Source: Phaeoceros laevis (taxonomy: Eukaryota; Anthocerotophyta; Anthocerotopsida; Notothyladales). From it: a stretch of DNA of 34,112 bases. Where the stretch lies: positions 1 through 34,112 of the forward strand of contig JBNGIQ010009516.1 in assembly GCA_049999765.1 (NCBI GenBank), read 5' to 3'. A program made the position numbers and the translations under genes. Shown here piece after piece: positions 9,201 through 19,967 of this stretch. Numbering within the stretch: the first letter of the stretch is position 1; every line of letters begins with the position of its first letter. The notes below the pieces were generated by a model. That model saw nothing but the letters and a program-made list of their open reading frames with translations, was not told where the DNA came from and did no database searches.

Positions 9201-11463
9201 TCTTATACAGCATTAAAACTAATACTACCACTTATGATCAGAAAACGAGATTCCATGATCTTCCATGCCCTCAATGCCCCACCGTAGGGCCTGAAACAAC
9301 GGTAAGAGAGGGTTGGGCATATGCAGATAAGCACTCCTCATGCAAGAGAAAGAATGACAATAACACAATCAGATATGATCAGCAAAATAGCAAAAGAGAC
9401 TGCTTGGTGCAAATACCGTCTAGATGCAAGCATTGTTATCTGCGCCACTTGAATGGGTATAACGACAAGAGCGACGAGGATTGTCACCAGTGCAATGAGT
9501 TGACCAAGCATAGTATGAGGGATCACATCTCCGTAGCCTACTGTTGCTATCTGCCATAAAAGTATAAGTCATGGTCATTGAGGCACGAGGGAAAACAAGC
9601 TTGCACAACAGCTTGGAACTTAGCCAAACAATGCAATGGAGAATTAAAAGGATCACCTACCGTTACAATAAGGAAGTAAAATGCATCCCAGAATGACATG
9701 CAACCAGAAATGGGACACTTCTCCCGGACATGCTCTGGAGCCAAGTACGTTTCCACCCATTGCAGTACTCCAGAATCCAAGAAAACTGCACACCAAGATC
9801 GCACTTTCTGCGCTTCAATGGGTGAGAAGTATAGAAAGTAGCAGAGAACAAAAGGCACAGGACTTCAATTCTGATGTTCTGGTTACGTTTTGCAGTATTC
9901 ATAATTGGCAATCACCAGCTCCGAACGTGGAAATGACTAGAAGCATAATTTGCTGTGTGACCGAGCTCCCAACCATTCCAAGCTTTGCGAGCAGAGAGAA
10001 TATCCTGAGGAAAATTACCATAAAGTGGCAGAAACCTCACAACAACAATACAGAATCATGACGAGAGAAAGGTCTATCTCCAATGGCTATGATGTTCAAG
10101 CTCGGTGGCAGGAATCGAGGAAGAAGAATCTTACCTCATGATGCGAAGAAACTGCAGTAGGCGAAGGACGCTGCCTCCATGACGCTTAGAATCCCTGAAA
10201 AAGCATCCGTTGTCCCATGCTAGTTGCTTGACAGACGAGCAGTGTCACTTACACTGTACTTAGACTTGGTTTCCGCGATTCTACTTTTTCAGACCAGCAG
10301 AGCAAAACACATCTTGTCAGATGCGTACCTAAATAGGAAGACGACTGGAACAGCGCTCATCAAGTCAACGAGTCCTCTGATTGACATAATGTAGTACCAG
10401 CGCACTGGCTCGCTGTCAAGTCCAGAACACAAGTACCAAAACTCTTAGCAAGTATTGGGTTATACTACAAACGGGATGTACTCAGGGGAAACCAGGCTCT
10501 GGACACCTCTTCCACTGATCTTACCGGGCTCACTACACCTCCAAGCATGACTCGTCCATACCTGTAGACTCGCAGAAAGTAGTCGAAAACAAAAGCAATG
10601 CTTGCAAAGTTTTGTGTGATGACAACCACTTTGCCTCCGTCTCTCCCTTGTACCTGGGAGCCAGAGTTCATCAGCCATCCCAAAACAGAACAGCTGGGTG
10701 CTGGTGCTTGACCTCCTAATATAACCAGGGAATAACACTTACGTGGAATACACATACAAGAAACCTGAGAACACTGCCAACGTGAACTCAAACTGCACAG
10801 TGCACAGACCACATTGATGCACAAAGTGAGAGATTTGCCAGGTGCTAGCAGCCGCTGAGCGCTAGTGTACTGATACAAGTTTCGTGATGACTGGAACAGC
10901 ACATACCAAATGCCAAGCATATCCTATCTTCCCTCCGCGTAGTGCAGTTCTGACCCTGACTGTCAGTGGCACTTTGCCAAACAGAAAAGAATCGTGGTAT
11001 GTTTCCAGAACATTTGCACCGGCCTCTATATGCTTGGCCTGCTGCTCCTTATCCATTCTGGTGAGGGATTCTGTCCTGTCACGAACGTAGCTTATAGCGT
11101 CTTCCATTATGCTTCCTCTCTTGACCGGCGACAGCATGCTGCTTGACCGGTGACGGTCCACATGGACTTGCCCAGGGAGAGCGGTCACAATGTCTTCGTC
11201 CTGGTTATCCATGTCTGTGTAAACGGTTTCAAGATCCTCAGGGTCTCCGTGAAGAATTACTCCAGTGTCGCTTCTGCTGAAAGGTCTGTCACTTGGCACT
11301 GGGAACACGTTTCAAATGACCATTATATCCCCTGCGTATCATTGAGCACCACACGATGCGCACAATCACAGAATGCACGAACAACCGGTTCCTTTTCCGC
11401 ATTCTCACCTAATAGCCTTTCACGGTCACCGTGAGGTGGGACTCCTGGTCCCAAAAAGCTCAT
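6245..11463 (-). CDS. Slo/BK-type voltage- and RCK-gated K+ channel, interrupted in this sequence
   Basis: Seventeen exons (minus): 11463-11409, 11298-10907, 10792-10743, 10653-10562, 10412-10329, 10194-10135, 10004-9916, 9785-9661, 9550-9417, 9290-9163, 9032-8981, 8864-8723, 8650-8457, 8341-8173, 8038-7061, 6977-6632 and 6554-6245, about 1133 residues. In order: a cytosolic N terminus of ~150 residues, S1 (LAVFSGFLYVYS), S2 (VVVITQNFASIAFVFDYFL), S3 (IRGLVDLMSAVPVVFLF), Arg-bearing S4 (SVLRLLQFLRIMR), S5, pore helix plus filter TVGYGD, S6, RCK1 and RCK2. RCK1 matches animal BK closely (GQVEFIEGS, EDAAQIVRAL, EYFHGFDNEVYP); RCK2 ends in AYVYTNPP and LVFVLI. The usual Asp-rich calcium bowl is not visible. 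Three defects exist: an in-frame TAA at 9203-9205, a lost base near 7207-7219, and a one-base phase clash between exons 3 and 4. All other junction phases agree. Family identity is firm; function in this copy is uncertain. Confidence 0.85.
9417..9550 (-). other. Channel exon encoding selectivity filter and S6
   Basis: This exon starts right after the pore helix (FWDAFYFLIVT) and begins IATVGYGDVIPHTMLGQ, which holds the K+ selectivity signature TVGYGD, then a hydrophobic S6 (LIALVTILVALVVIPIQVAQ). It identifies the gene as a potassium channel independently of the RCK domains. Confidence 0.9.
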
Positions 11464-11965
11464 TGTCAGCTTCAACGTGCGTAACGCAGGCTAGAATGAA
11501 TGCGGAAGGCAGACCGCAGGAGAAATCTTGCCGGATCAATTCTCTTAATGAAGAACTGTTGGTCATTCCAAATCTGCAACAAACTGCGAGAAGGCGATTC
11601 ATCAGTGTGACAGTGCTACCACTCGAGCCTGGAAGTACCAAGTAGTTACGAATTCCGTTGATTTGAGAATCATGACTCAAGTGCCTGTAAGTAGCGGGCT
11701 CCAGCTTACAACTTAAGGAGTGCAGTGTGCACTCGACTCTCGAAGTGTTTCTTGACATGCGGAAAGTAGGAGGGACCATGCCACATAGACTAGAATCCAT
11801 GTGGCATCCCGGTCACTGGAATCACAACCAAGGGCAGTTTTGGCGGGAGTTGTCCCTATACCCTATTTGAAAGGGGTGACCCCATTGACAAGTTTTATAT
11901 TGTACAGTAGTCTAGATGACCAATTAAAGGCAAACTCGTCTTCTTTGCAGCAGCTTCGTTCCCTC
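11464..11965. promoter_or_regulatory. Divergent promoter region between the K+ channel and GLE1
   Basis: About 500 bases separate the two start codons of these head-to-head genes and must contain both promoters. A TTTTATATTG at about 11893 lies some 70 bases before the GLE1 ATG and is a possible TATA element. A CAG preceded by pyrimidines at 11950 could be the acceptor of a 5'-leader intron. Open frames in the region show no family match. Confidence 0.4.
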
Positions 11966-14900
11966 ATGGGTGCTCAAACACGAAGCCCTCTCACAGAGCC
12001 TTACCACACCTCTTGGCTACGATCCCGTGCACGACAGCAAAGATCACCCTCGCTATTCCACGATGGAACTCCTTCCGCAGTGGCTGATGCCCTCTCACCG
12101 GCCACTCCGGCCGGGTTCACGGGTGACATCGGTTTCGGCAGTAGTCCTGAGGGGAGGTCTGGAAGTCCAAGCTCGGGACCTCTGCGGTTGGTGCCGAAGT
12201 TTGTATCGGCTCTCCGGGAACGGCTGCCGCAGTGGGCTGATTGCGATCCCAATCGGGATTGGACCCTGGCCGACTTGAAAGAGGAGCTGGAGAGCATCGG
12301 AGCAGGACTATGTGACGCATCCTTACCTCATGACACCCCTCTTCCGCAGAATTCGAAAGCGTAGGATACTGCGAGCCTGACCTGCCAATGAAGCTTCTGT
12401 TTTCTGTGCAAGCTGGAGTTTGTTTTGGCGGAGGAGTCTGACATGTTGTGCATCGCAGAGTATCATGGCGACCTCTCCGAGTGGTTGCTGACTTTGGCAG
12501 AGAGCAACGACCTTTTGTTATGCGATTGTCTGACTCGGACTTGGAGGACACGGACGAAGAGGAGGACGAAGTCGTGAGCAGGCAGCAAACTCATGTGCCA
12601 GAGCAGGTTGAGGATTTTGCCAGGTAGGGCAAACCTGGCAATATTTGGGGTCTCGCATTCTGAGGAAACTTTCAGAGGATGACCGTAGTCTGTGTCGTTG
12701 TTTGGATTCAGCTCATCCTCAGAGAAATCAGATGACGAAGCGGCGAGTCCTTTGGACGACAACCATTTGCTGCCGAAGACTGAACCTATAGATGCAGCAC
12801 TGTATGAATTGGATCGGGATCGTCGCTTGAGAGTGCAGGTAATGCACATCCCGGGAGGCAGCTGGTAGGAACAGCAAACATCTTGGGGTGTGATGTGGGT
12901 TAGGGTAGTAACGCCAGGGTTTTGCGATTGATGACAGGAGGAGATAAGAGAAAGACAGCAGCTCTTACAAGCAGCACTGGTAGAAGAGTCACAGAGAGCA
13001 CAGGAAGCGCTCTCAAAGTTGGAAAGGGAGCGGCAAAGGAAATGTGAAGTTGCAAGTCATGAGGACAGGATTTATCATCGGTCAATGTATGTGGTTCCTT
13101 TGACTGAGAAGCAACCTGAAATGGTGTGTACTGTGTCTAATTTTCTTGCCATCCGGCAGATCTGAAGCCCGTGACAATCATTTATCAGCTCTCCAACGGG
13201 ATCATGAGCAGCGCTCTCAAGTTGAGGAGAGCAAAATCCGGAAAGAGGCTGCTGCAGAAGCAGCTCGCCGGAAGGAGATAGCTGAAAAGGAAGAGAAGGA
13301 TCGTCAAATTGCAGCGAAAGCCGAAGCTGAGGAGCGTAGGAAGAAGGCTGAGGCCTTACTGCAAGCAGAGAGAGAAAAAGCTGCAGCCGATGCGGAAAGG
13401 AACAAAAAAAATGACGCAGCTGCGGCAGCGGCAGCAGCTAGAGCGGAAAGCCAAAGGAAGTTAGAAGCAGAGCAGAAGCAAGTCTCCAGTCAAACTGTTC
13501 AACCGAGAGTGAGCGCACAAGCAGCCAAGTGGGAAAAGGAAAGAATGGCAGCTCTTCAGTCGCTACAAAACGATTCTATACCTTTGCTGTCAAATCCTGC
13601 TTTGAAGAAGGTATGGAACCATTCTAGGGTTCTTTGCTACGGAATTGCTGTTGTATGTGTGTGCTACCTGACAAAGGTGGTGATGAATTTGGTTCATCAT
13701 GTTCAGGATCTGAAAACTTTGGAAAGAACCATCATAAAGATTCTGCAACAGATTTCTGCAACGCAGGAGCAAGGGAGGTAAATAATCGTCCCAGTGGCGT
13801 TGATTTCTTTTTAGCACCACCTTCCTTACATTCTGAGATGCGTGCTGAGGAACAAAAAGTATGTCGGTTGCTCTATGTTCTTGAAATGCCTCTGCATTGT
13901 TGGTTATGCCAGGAATAAGACATCTGAACTGGGACAGTTGCTAGGGGGGGCAAATGCCCCAAAATCATTTTTGATGGTGACCTTAGGCGACAAGGTTAAT
14001 TACTTTATAATCCCTCCGTAATGATTATCCGTCTTGTCATCAAGTTGCTGTCGGCATATTTTCCATCCCTAACATCGTCACCTGCATGGTGGTTATCAAC
14101 AGCTTTTGTCGCAGTGTGAGAGCCAGGTTCAGAGACTGCCATCCTTCGCATTTCCACTGGCACAAGTGGTTGTGAACGTGGCTGCACGTGTATGTTTTTG
14201 GCAGCTCCAGTGCTCTACTAAGTGCAGTATTGAGCTTAGAGTGGATTTTGAAATACCATACTTCAATGACCTATGCTTTTTACGGTGTGCAGATCCCCTC
14301 TGTGATGGATGCAGTTCTAGCCAAGCTAAACGAAGCCTGTATTTTTACTGTTCCAAAATATTTTGTGTTTTCAAAGGTTTGTGTTTGACTAACTTCATGT
14401 CCTTAGCATGTCCATATAAGTGGCTGGCGACTGATTGTGGATGGGATTGTGCAGAATCAGTTCTCTAGTGACACAGAGAATATTACAAGGCTCTTGGATA
14501 CAGGCTGGAGGGCGACAAGCTAGAAAGCACTGATGATTATGTTGCAAGGATGATAGCTTATATGACCTTCTACGCTGCTATCACTCAGGTACTGCGATCC
14601 AAAGGTTTTCCCATATTTCTACTGTGTTTCTAGTAAGATTCTTATTCGTATTTGCCTTGTCACAGACGCAGGTGGCAAATGGTACAAATCCACATGGTAT
14701 AAAATATGCATGGATTTGGTGTGCTAGCTTACTTAACAAACTGCCTGCCAACCGGTCTACAGCCTCAGCATTAGAGGCCTTTTTGCAAGTAAGTACAAAA
14801 CACTTCCTTTTCGTGCTTGAGAAAGGACTTCTGCTCGTTGATTCCTTTCCTCAGAGGACTTTACTTTTTTGGGGCAGATTGCGGGCTACCGGCTGCACCA

Positions 14901-15098
14901 GGAATACCCCAAGTCTTTCATGAAGCTCATGCGAGTGATTGTTTACGAGTACATAGTGTCACTGAAAAAGCAAATGACCCTGATGCCAATGCTGTTGTAT
15001 CTAGACTCGAAACATATCTGCATATGCAGCAGTACAGTAAGGAACCTGAGGGCCGGAGAATGGCTGTCACTGATGTCTCGCAGACAATTAGAGCCTGA
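11966..15098 (+). CDS. GLE1: GLE1-like mRNA export nucleoporin, with three frame losses
   Basis: Eleven exons: 11966-12360, 12459-12623, 12712-12838, 12938-13086, 13160-13610, 13707-13858, 14115-14189, 14293-14376, 14455-14588, 14666-14788 and 14878-15098 (about 692 residues if the frame is followed). The N terminus has the plant GLE1-type DW block (NRDWTLADLKEELESI), then an acidic region and a long charged coiled coil (exons 4-5). The C-terminal helical GLE1 domain is clear: FAFPLAQVVVNVAAR, LNEACIFTVPKYFVFSK, GDKLESTDDYVARM, NPHGIKYAWIW, LPANRSTASALEAFLQ, IAGYRLHQEY, ETYLHMQQYSKEPEGRRM. GLE1 sits at the cytoplasmic face of the nuclear pore and, with InsP6, activates the DEAD-box ATPase of mRNA export. 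Exons 6, 9 and 11 are each one base short of the correct phase (near 13776, 14485 and 14965); the last is in an A run. The exon 6 continuation is the least certain part. Confidence 0.8.
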
Positions 15099-15810
15099 CT
15101 GGATAGCCCAGCCTGCTTTCCAACCTGGGCATGAATTTGTGCACAGGGTGGAAAGCATATCTGGAGTTTGCCTACGGTCCTCACGAAGCTCGTTCAATCT
15201 TACGTGCTTAGTTCTGCTAATTCCTGCAACTTACCTGAGAAAAGTACTTCATTTCTGGTGTTCGGTCTGAGATCCAGGATAGCTGGCGGTAAACTCAAGT
15301 CGTCCTCGGGAAACGAGTACTCGCCTAGAACATGTATGAAACCCAAAAACGGTTGCCGCCTTACTTTCCGTCATTCTCTTCGCTCCTCAAGTCTCTGGGC
15401 AGCTGACAGGGAAGAGGAACGGTGGTTGTTATGCGTGCTGTGACGCAAGTGACCTCATCGTCTCCTTCGCACACATCTGTTTTACGAATTGCAAATTGGT
15501 AAGTCTCTGGAAGTCAAGAATTTTGCGATGGTGATGGATGGGTTGGATGCACATTGTGTGTCGCGAGTTATCTGTCGTCATTCGTGTGCAATCCTCGGTC
15601 TCCGTACAAAACTTTTTAGAGCTTGGAATCACAATTGTGGTGCCCTCCAGTATCGTCTAGACAGAAGTCTGTTGCAATGCTCAGATAGCAAAAAATTGAT
15701 GGTGTCAAGGTTTGCTAGGAGGGAAACATCCTCTCCAATGTTAAATCTTACACTTGAATAAATCGTCCTCTGCTCCTGCCTCGTTGTACGTAGATTAGTT
15801 GCGTTGCACC
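15099..15810. other. Intergenic region between GLE1 and the receptor kinase
   Basis: About 710 bases between two plus-strand genes, holding the GLE1 3' end and the kinase promoter. No conserved open frame, RNA gene or repeat was seen. Confidence 0.4.
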
Positions 15811-18331
15811 ATGCTTTTCATCCTGCTATTCCCTGCTTTGATGGTCCTGTCGGAGGCTCAAAGCTGCTACAACAGCTCAAGCAACAGTGTTCAGTTTATG
15901 ACCTACTGGATTCCCAAACAAGGCGAAGCAGATAGGAACCTGAGCAATGGGCAGATTATCCGGCTGGGAACAGGGCCGCAGGATATTCCACTGCTGCATG
16001 AGAATGGTACTGAGATAGCCCGGGTGGCTTTGGCCACAGCTGACACATGTAAGAGGATCGGCACTTGCATTCTCTTTAATGGCGACCTTCTTGCCCTTGA
16101 AGTACCCAAGTTCACGTACAAACAGGTGGATAAGACGAAGTTCCCCTTCGCTGTGGGCAGCTGGTAGAATCCACTTGAGCCTTTTGTGAGCGTAGCAGCT
16201 GCTGATGTGCCTTTCAGAACGACTCTGTGCGTCAGGGAGCTGGTAGATTTCCAACTTCCAAACAACAAGACACACAATGGGTGTGTTCGCGTGGACGACC
16301 TGATGGGGGTCTTTCCTGAGCCCGCGTTTCGATGTGCTATTGCTTTGTTTGTGCTGGAGTTTCCGTTTTCCGTCCGGCTTCAGGCTGATCTGCCCAATGC
16401 CAGTGTTTATAGTTGCACTTGCAAGATCCTGAATTACACAACACCGGACATGTACGCGTTTGTGAACGGTGACATCTCTTTCCCATTCCTGTGAACTTAC
16501 TTGAATGTGTTTCACTGGTGTGACTACGCTTGTCTCAACAAGAATCACATGTCACCTCGAACGCAGATGCACTTTTGCCACTCCCTACTTCGAGGACTCA
16601 GCAAAAGGACTTCAATTCAACCGCTTTAATCATGTGGGTGGGCATTGCATCCTGTATTCTACTCGTCGTTGTGCTAGTGGTGCTTCTTGGGCTATACGCA
16701 TGGAATGTTCAAGATTCGAAGAGGCAGCAAATCCAGCATCACACATCAACAACACAGCCTCAGATGAAGAAGGTATGTAGCAGTGTCTGATCACCATCAT
16801 GGTGTCGAAGGTGCGGATGGTACAAGCTCTCTGAAATTTGAAAAAATCCTGAGATGTGTATTCAGTTGAAAGCGGGTACGTTTTCCTTTATCAGACTACA
16901 AGATCATGAGCGGAGGTCCGCGAATGTTTTCTCTCGCCGCCTTGAAGTTAGCAACTGCAAAGTTCGACTTACGAAACAAATTGGGAGAAGGAGGGTTTGG
17001 TGCTGTCTACAAGGTCAAATTCCCAGACTAAACCACAGTTGACATTAGTGCTTCAATGGCCTCAATCAAGTTTGCTTCTCGGGCCCTGACAGTGTGTTCT
17101 TGAGCCAATGCCAGGGTGTTCTGCCAGATGGTACTCAAGTAGCAGTGAAGCAGCTTTCCAAAAGTTCCAAACAAGGAACAGAGGAATTCATGAATGAAGT
17201 TAATCTGATAGGCCAGTCAGTTCACAACAATCTCGTACGACTGTATGGATACTGTCTCGAAGGAGATGAGAGGCTTCTTGTCTAGGAGTACTTGGAGAAA
17301 GGAAGCCTTCATCAAGCGCTGCTTGGTATGGTTGAACCTGTAGCTACTATCTACTGGTCTGTCAGTCATGTTCAATCCATGGATGAGAGAACTATAGTGT
17401 AGGATCAAACAACACTGGATACAGTTGCAATTCGTCTAGTGGGGGGGTCCATTTGCAATAGCAGGTGCTTGATGACAGAGCTCGTTGTTTTGCAGGGCAA
17501 TCAGCACACCGCCTTGGACTGGACTGGGCTGCTCGGTTGAAAATAATCGAAGGAACTGCTAAAGGCCTGACCCACCTTCATCAAGCTCAAAGACGAATAG
17601 TACACCGGGACATCAAGGCCAGCAATATACTCCTGGACAGCAATCTGCATCCCAAGATCTCGGATTTCGGTCTTGCCAAGTTCTTTGCTGAAGACAAGTC
17701 CCATGTCAGCACCAAGGTTGCTGGAACAATGTAAGTATACAGCTAGGAAGCAGCGTTCTTGTCTCCTGCCAGGCAATGGATATTGTCAAGATAGGTCTAA
17801 ACCTGGCTACTCTCAAAACTCAAGTGAAAATTGTTCACTAATTAGTTTGGTGATGTCTGCCGCAGGGGGTATTTGGCACCTGAATATGCTTCTAGTGGCA
17901 TGCTCACAGAAAAAGCAGACATCTTCAGCTTTGGTGTCCTGGCTTTGGAGATTGTTAGTGGACGGAAGAACCTGGATGTTACAGCCCCTGCTCCAGAAGT
18001 GTTGCTTCTAGAATGGGTGAGTTGGGTGCACGAGTTTTCTACTGCTATTGGTACTAATTCGCAACACTGTTCCTGACAGACATGGGATCTTTACGAAAGC
18101 GACAGAGTTCTCGAGCTTCTTGACCCGAAGCTCGAGTTCGGTGTGGATCATCTGGACGAAGTGGTGAGGGTGGTGCAGATCGCTTTGTTGTGTGCACAAG
18201 GAACACCTCACAAGCGACCAACCATGCAGCAGGTCGTTTCAATGCTTCAGGGCCAGCGTCGCATCACCTTAGAGCCAACGCGACCCGAGTTCCTAAAGAG
18301 CACATCTGCTCTATTGCAGTCCACTCAATAG
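15811..18331 (+). CDS. Receptor-like kinase with 3D/RlpA-like ectodomain, two in-frame TAG codons
   Basis: Seven exons: 15811-16468, 16567-16772, 16903-17013, 17115-17325, 17496-17730, 17866-18016 and 18080-18331, phases all consistent, ~607 codons. A signal peptide ([16 protein letters not shown]) leads an ectodomain with [22 protein letters not shown] and [11 protein letters not shown], resembling 3D/double-psi beta-barrel secreted proteins. One TM helix follows ([20 protein letters not shown]). The kinase is an RD plant RLK/Pelle enzyme: [47 protein letters not shown] and [20 protein letters not shown], closest in style to LRR-VIII or cysteine-rich kinases. TAG at 16165-16167 breaks the ectodomain, and TAG at 17283-17285 replaces the hinge Tyr of LVYEY. 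All catalytic residues are otherwise present. This is either a young pseudogene or a sequence with base errors. The kinase assignment is firm; the ectodomain assignment is moderate. Confidence 0.8.
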
Positions 18332-18489
18332 ACGAAATTCAACTCCAATAGCTACTCGCCGCCTTGTCCCTCAATCAAGAATGTCTTGGCTGGAGGGCCC
18401 GTGCGTGCAGCATGTAGATTGCCCTATTGTCTTCGTTGCCTACTGTGTTTTCAAGAGGGCTTCGCGAGGGCTTCATGGCGAGCTCAATA

Positions 18490-18525
18490 GCTCAAAAATT
18501 GAGCTATGGAGTTCAATTTTTGAGC
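18490..18525. repeat. Inverted repeat, 15-bp arms with 6-base loop
   Basis: Arm 1 at 18490-18504 (GCTCAAAAATTGAGC) and arm 2 at 18511-18525 (GTTCAATTTTTGAGC) pair at 14 of 15 positions around TATGGA. Arm 1 is itself nearly palindromic. It lies about 160 bases past the kinase stop codon, so it may sit in the 3' UTR or be a remnant of a small transposon; no target duplication was identified. Confidence 0.6.
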
Positions 18526-19091
18526 TCAATTGATAGCGGGCCTCGAGCAGCAGGGATTGCACATGTGTTGCATCTCCAGCTGATCTCTACACAAAGTGAA
18601 GTAGATGTTGAGCCTATATGGCTTAGGCTGTGTACGTTTCGCATTGTACCAATTGATCCTCTCTAACACAAACGCGTGGAGCTTTAGGATCCATCAAGCT
18701 TGCACGTAATAAAGACTCGTCTTCTTCCTCCAGGGCCGAGTTCCTGGTCAGGACTCAGGAGTATGTTTGTTTAGCATTCTCAAAAGTTTAATGTTCAGCT
18801 CAGGAATTAAGCTTGTTAATGGATGGGCACCACTAGTCTACTACATTCTTATCCAAACATCTCACACACAACCAGGACACAACCAAACTTCGAACGTTAG
18901 CTGCCATGAAATTCGCATCGTTTAGAAATTAGAATGTGCTAGTTTCAAAGAGACGACTAAGAATATTCGAATTACATTTATGCCTCCTGTTGTGTGTACC
19001 ATTTTAGAATAGAATAGAATAAAATAATATCGATTCAGTGTGTAACAGTGGAACATGAGATGTGACCCGGCACTGTGGTAGACTACGGAGA

Positions 19092-19192
19092 GCTAAACGT
19101 CTAACCTTTATTCGGGACTGTGCCAGGATAAAGGGACTGTGCTAAACGTCTAACCTTTATCGGGGACTGTGCTAGGATAATAAAGGGACTGT
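19092..19192 (+). repeat. Two-copy ~50-bp imperfect tandem repeat
   Basis: The unit begins GCTAAACGTCTAACCTTTAT and ends in GGGACTGT. Copy 1 covers 19092-19140 and copy 2 covers 19141-19192, differing by a few substitutions and a short ATA insertion. It is non-coding and probably a recent local duplication. Confidence 0.7.
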
Positions 19193-19967
19193 GCTACCTT
19201 GTGTAACGTACAGTGTCCTACACACCCCAATTCCTGTCCCTGGAGCCTCGGCATTTTGCTTTCGTGACGAAGATGAAAGAAGTTTATTTCCAGTGTTTGG
19301 AGAAGATGGAAGCGAGATATGTGCTGACTCGGCTAAGACCAGTCACCGAAGTCTACATGTTGATCACATGACAGAACTGGGATCTTTCCCTCGATAGTTT
19401 CAGCTTTCAACTTTCCAGAGTCTAACTTCTAGTCTTCTTTACACGGCAACCAATGAAGCCAAAATGACGCAATCTTCGAAGACAGACGGGTGATGCAGAA
19501 CCTTTTTGGCGGCTTCGGCTTCCATTTCATCCTTCAGCCCTCTAGAGTCGACTGCAATTTCCAGTGGGCACCAGGGCCACCTCTCCTAGCTTCTACTGCA
19601 GGTTCCAACTTAGTCTCTGTACGCCTATAAGAACCATTTGTAGTTTGGCTTGCATACTCTCAGAAAGCTAAGGTTATGGTGGCGTGTGGCATAACATACC
19701 CACACACAGGCCCCAAGCATTGCCTTTCAGCGTTTCTCCATCTTCAGGCCAAAGTGAGAATTTTACTACTCCCAGCTTACTTCACCTGTTGAATTTCTCA
19801 TGTTGCTAGACACAGCCACTTCATTGTCAGGTTGAGTCCCAAATTTACCACTGCTCCCAGCTTCGTTCACGCTGGTGCTACCTGTCATTTATGACCTGCA
19901 GGCCACCACTGCACAGACTGACAGTGCACAGGAGCTCGTCGTAGGCTTTCAACACCGTTCTGCCAGA

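Larger units (their letters stand above)
18332..19967. other. Intergenic region with small repeats
   Basis: About 1.6 kb between the kinase and the first BURP gene. It holds a 15-bp-stem inverted repeat (18490-18525), an AATAG pentanucleotide run near 19006-19025 and a two-copy ~50-bp tandem repeat (19092-19192). The remainder is AT-rich in its first half, and I see no gene. It also contains the BURP1 promoter. Confidence 0.45.

Noticed and set aside
11426-11800. Minus-strand open frame of 124 codons upstream of the channel
   Set aside because: It covers the divergent promoter region and lacks family similarity; only the ATG at 11461-11463 gives an exon whose donor and phase fit the next channel exon.
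12117-12849. Minus-strand open frames across GLE1 exons 1-3
   Set aside because: Antisense to GLE1 exons confirmed by matching splice phases; no motif.
16492-16494. TGA as the end of a separate secreted protein before the kinase
   Set aside because: A GT-AG intron 16469-16566 with matching phase removes it and joins the ectodomain to the TM segment; intron size matches the neighbours.
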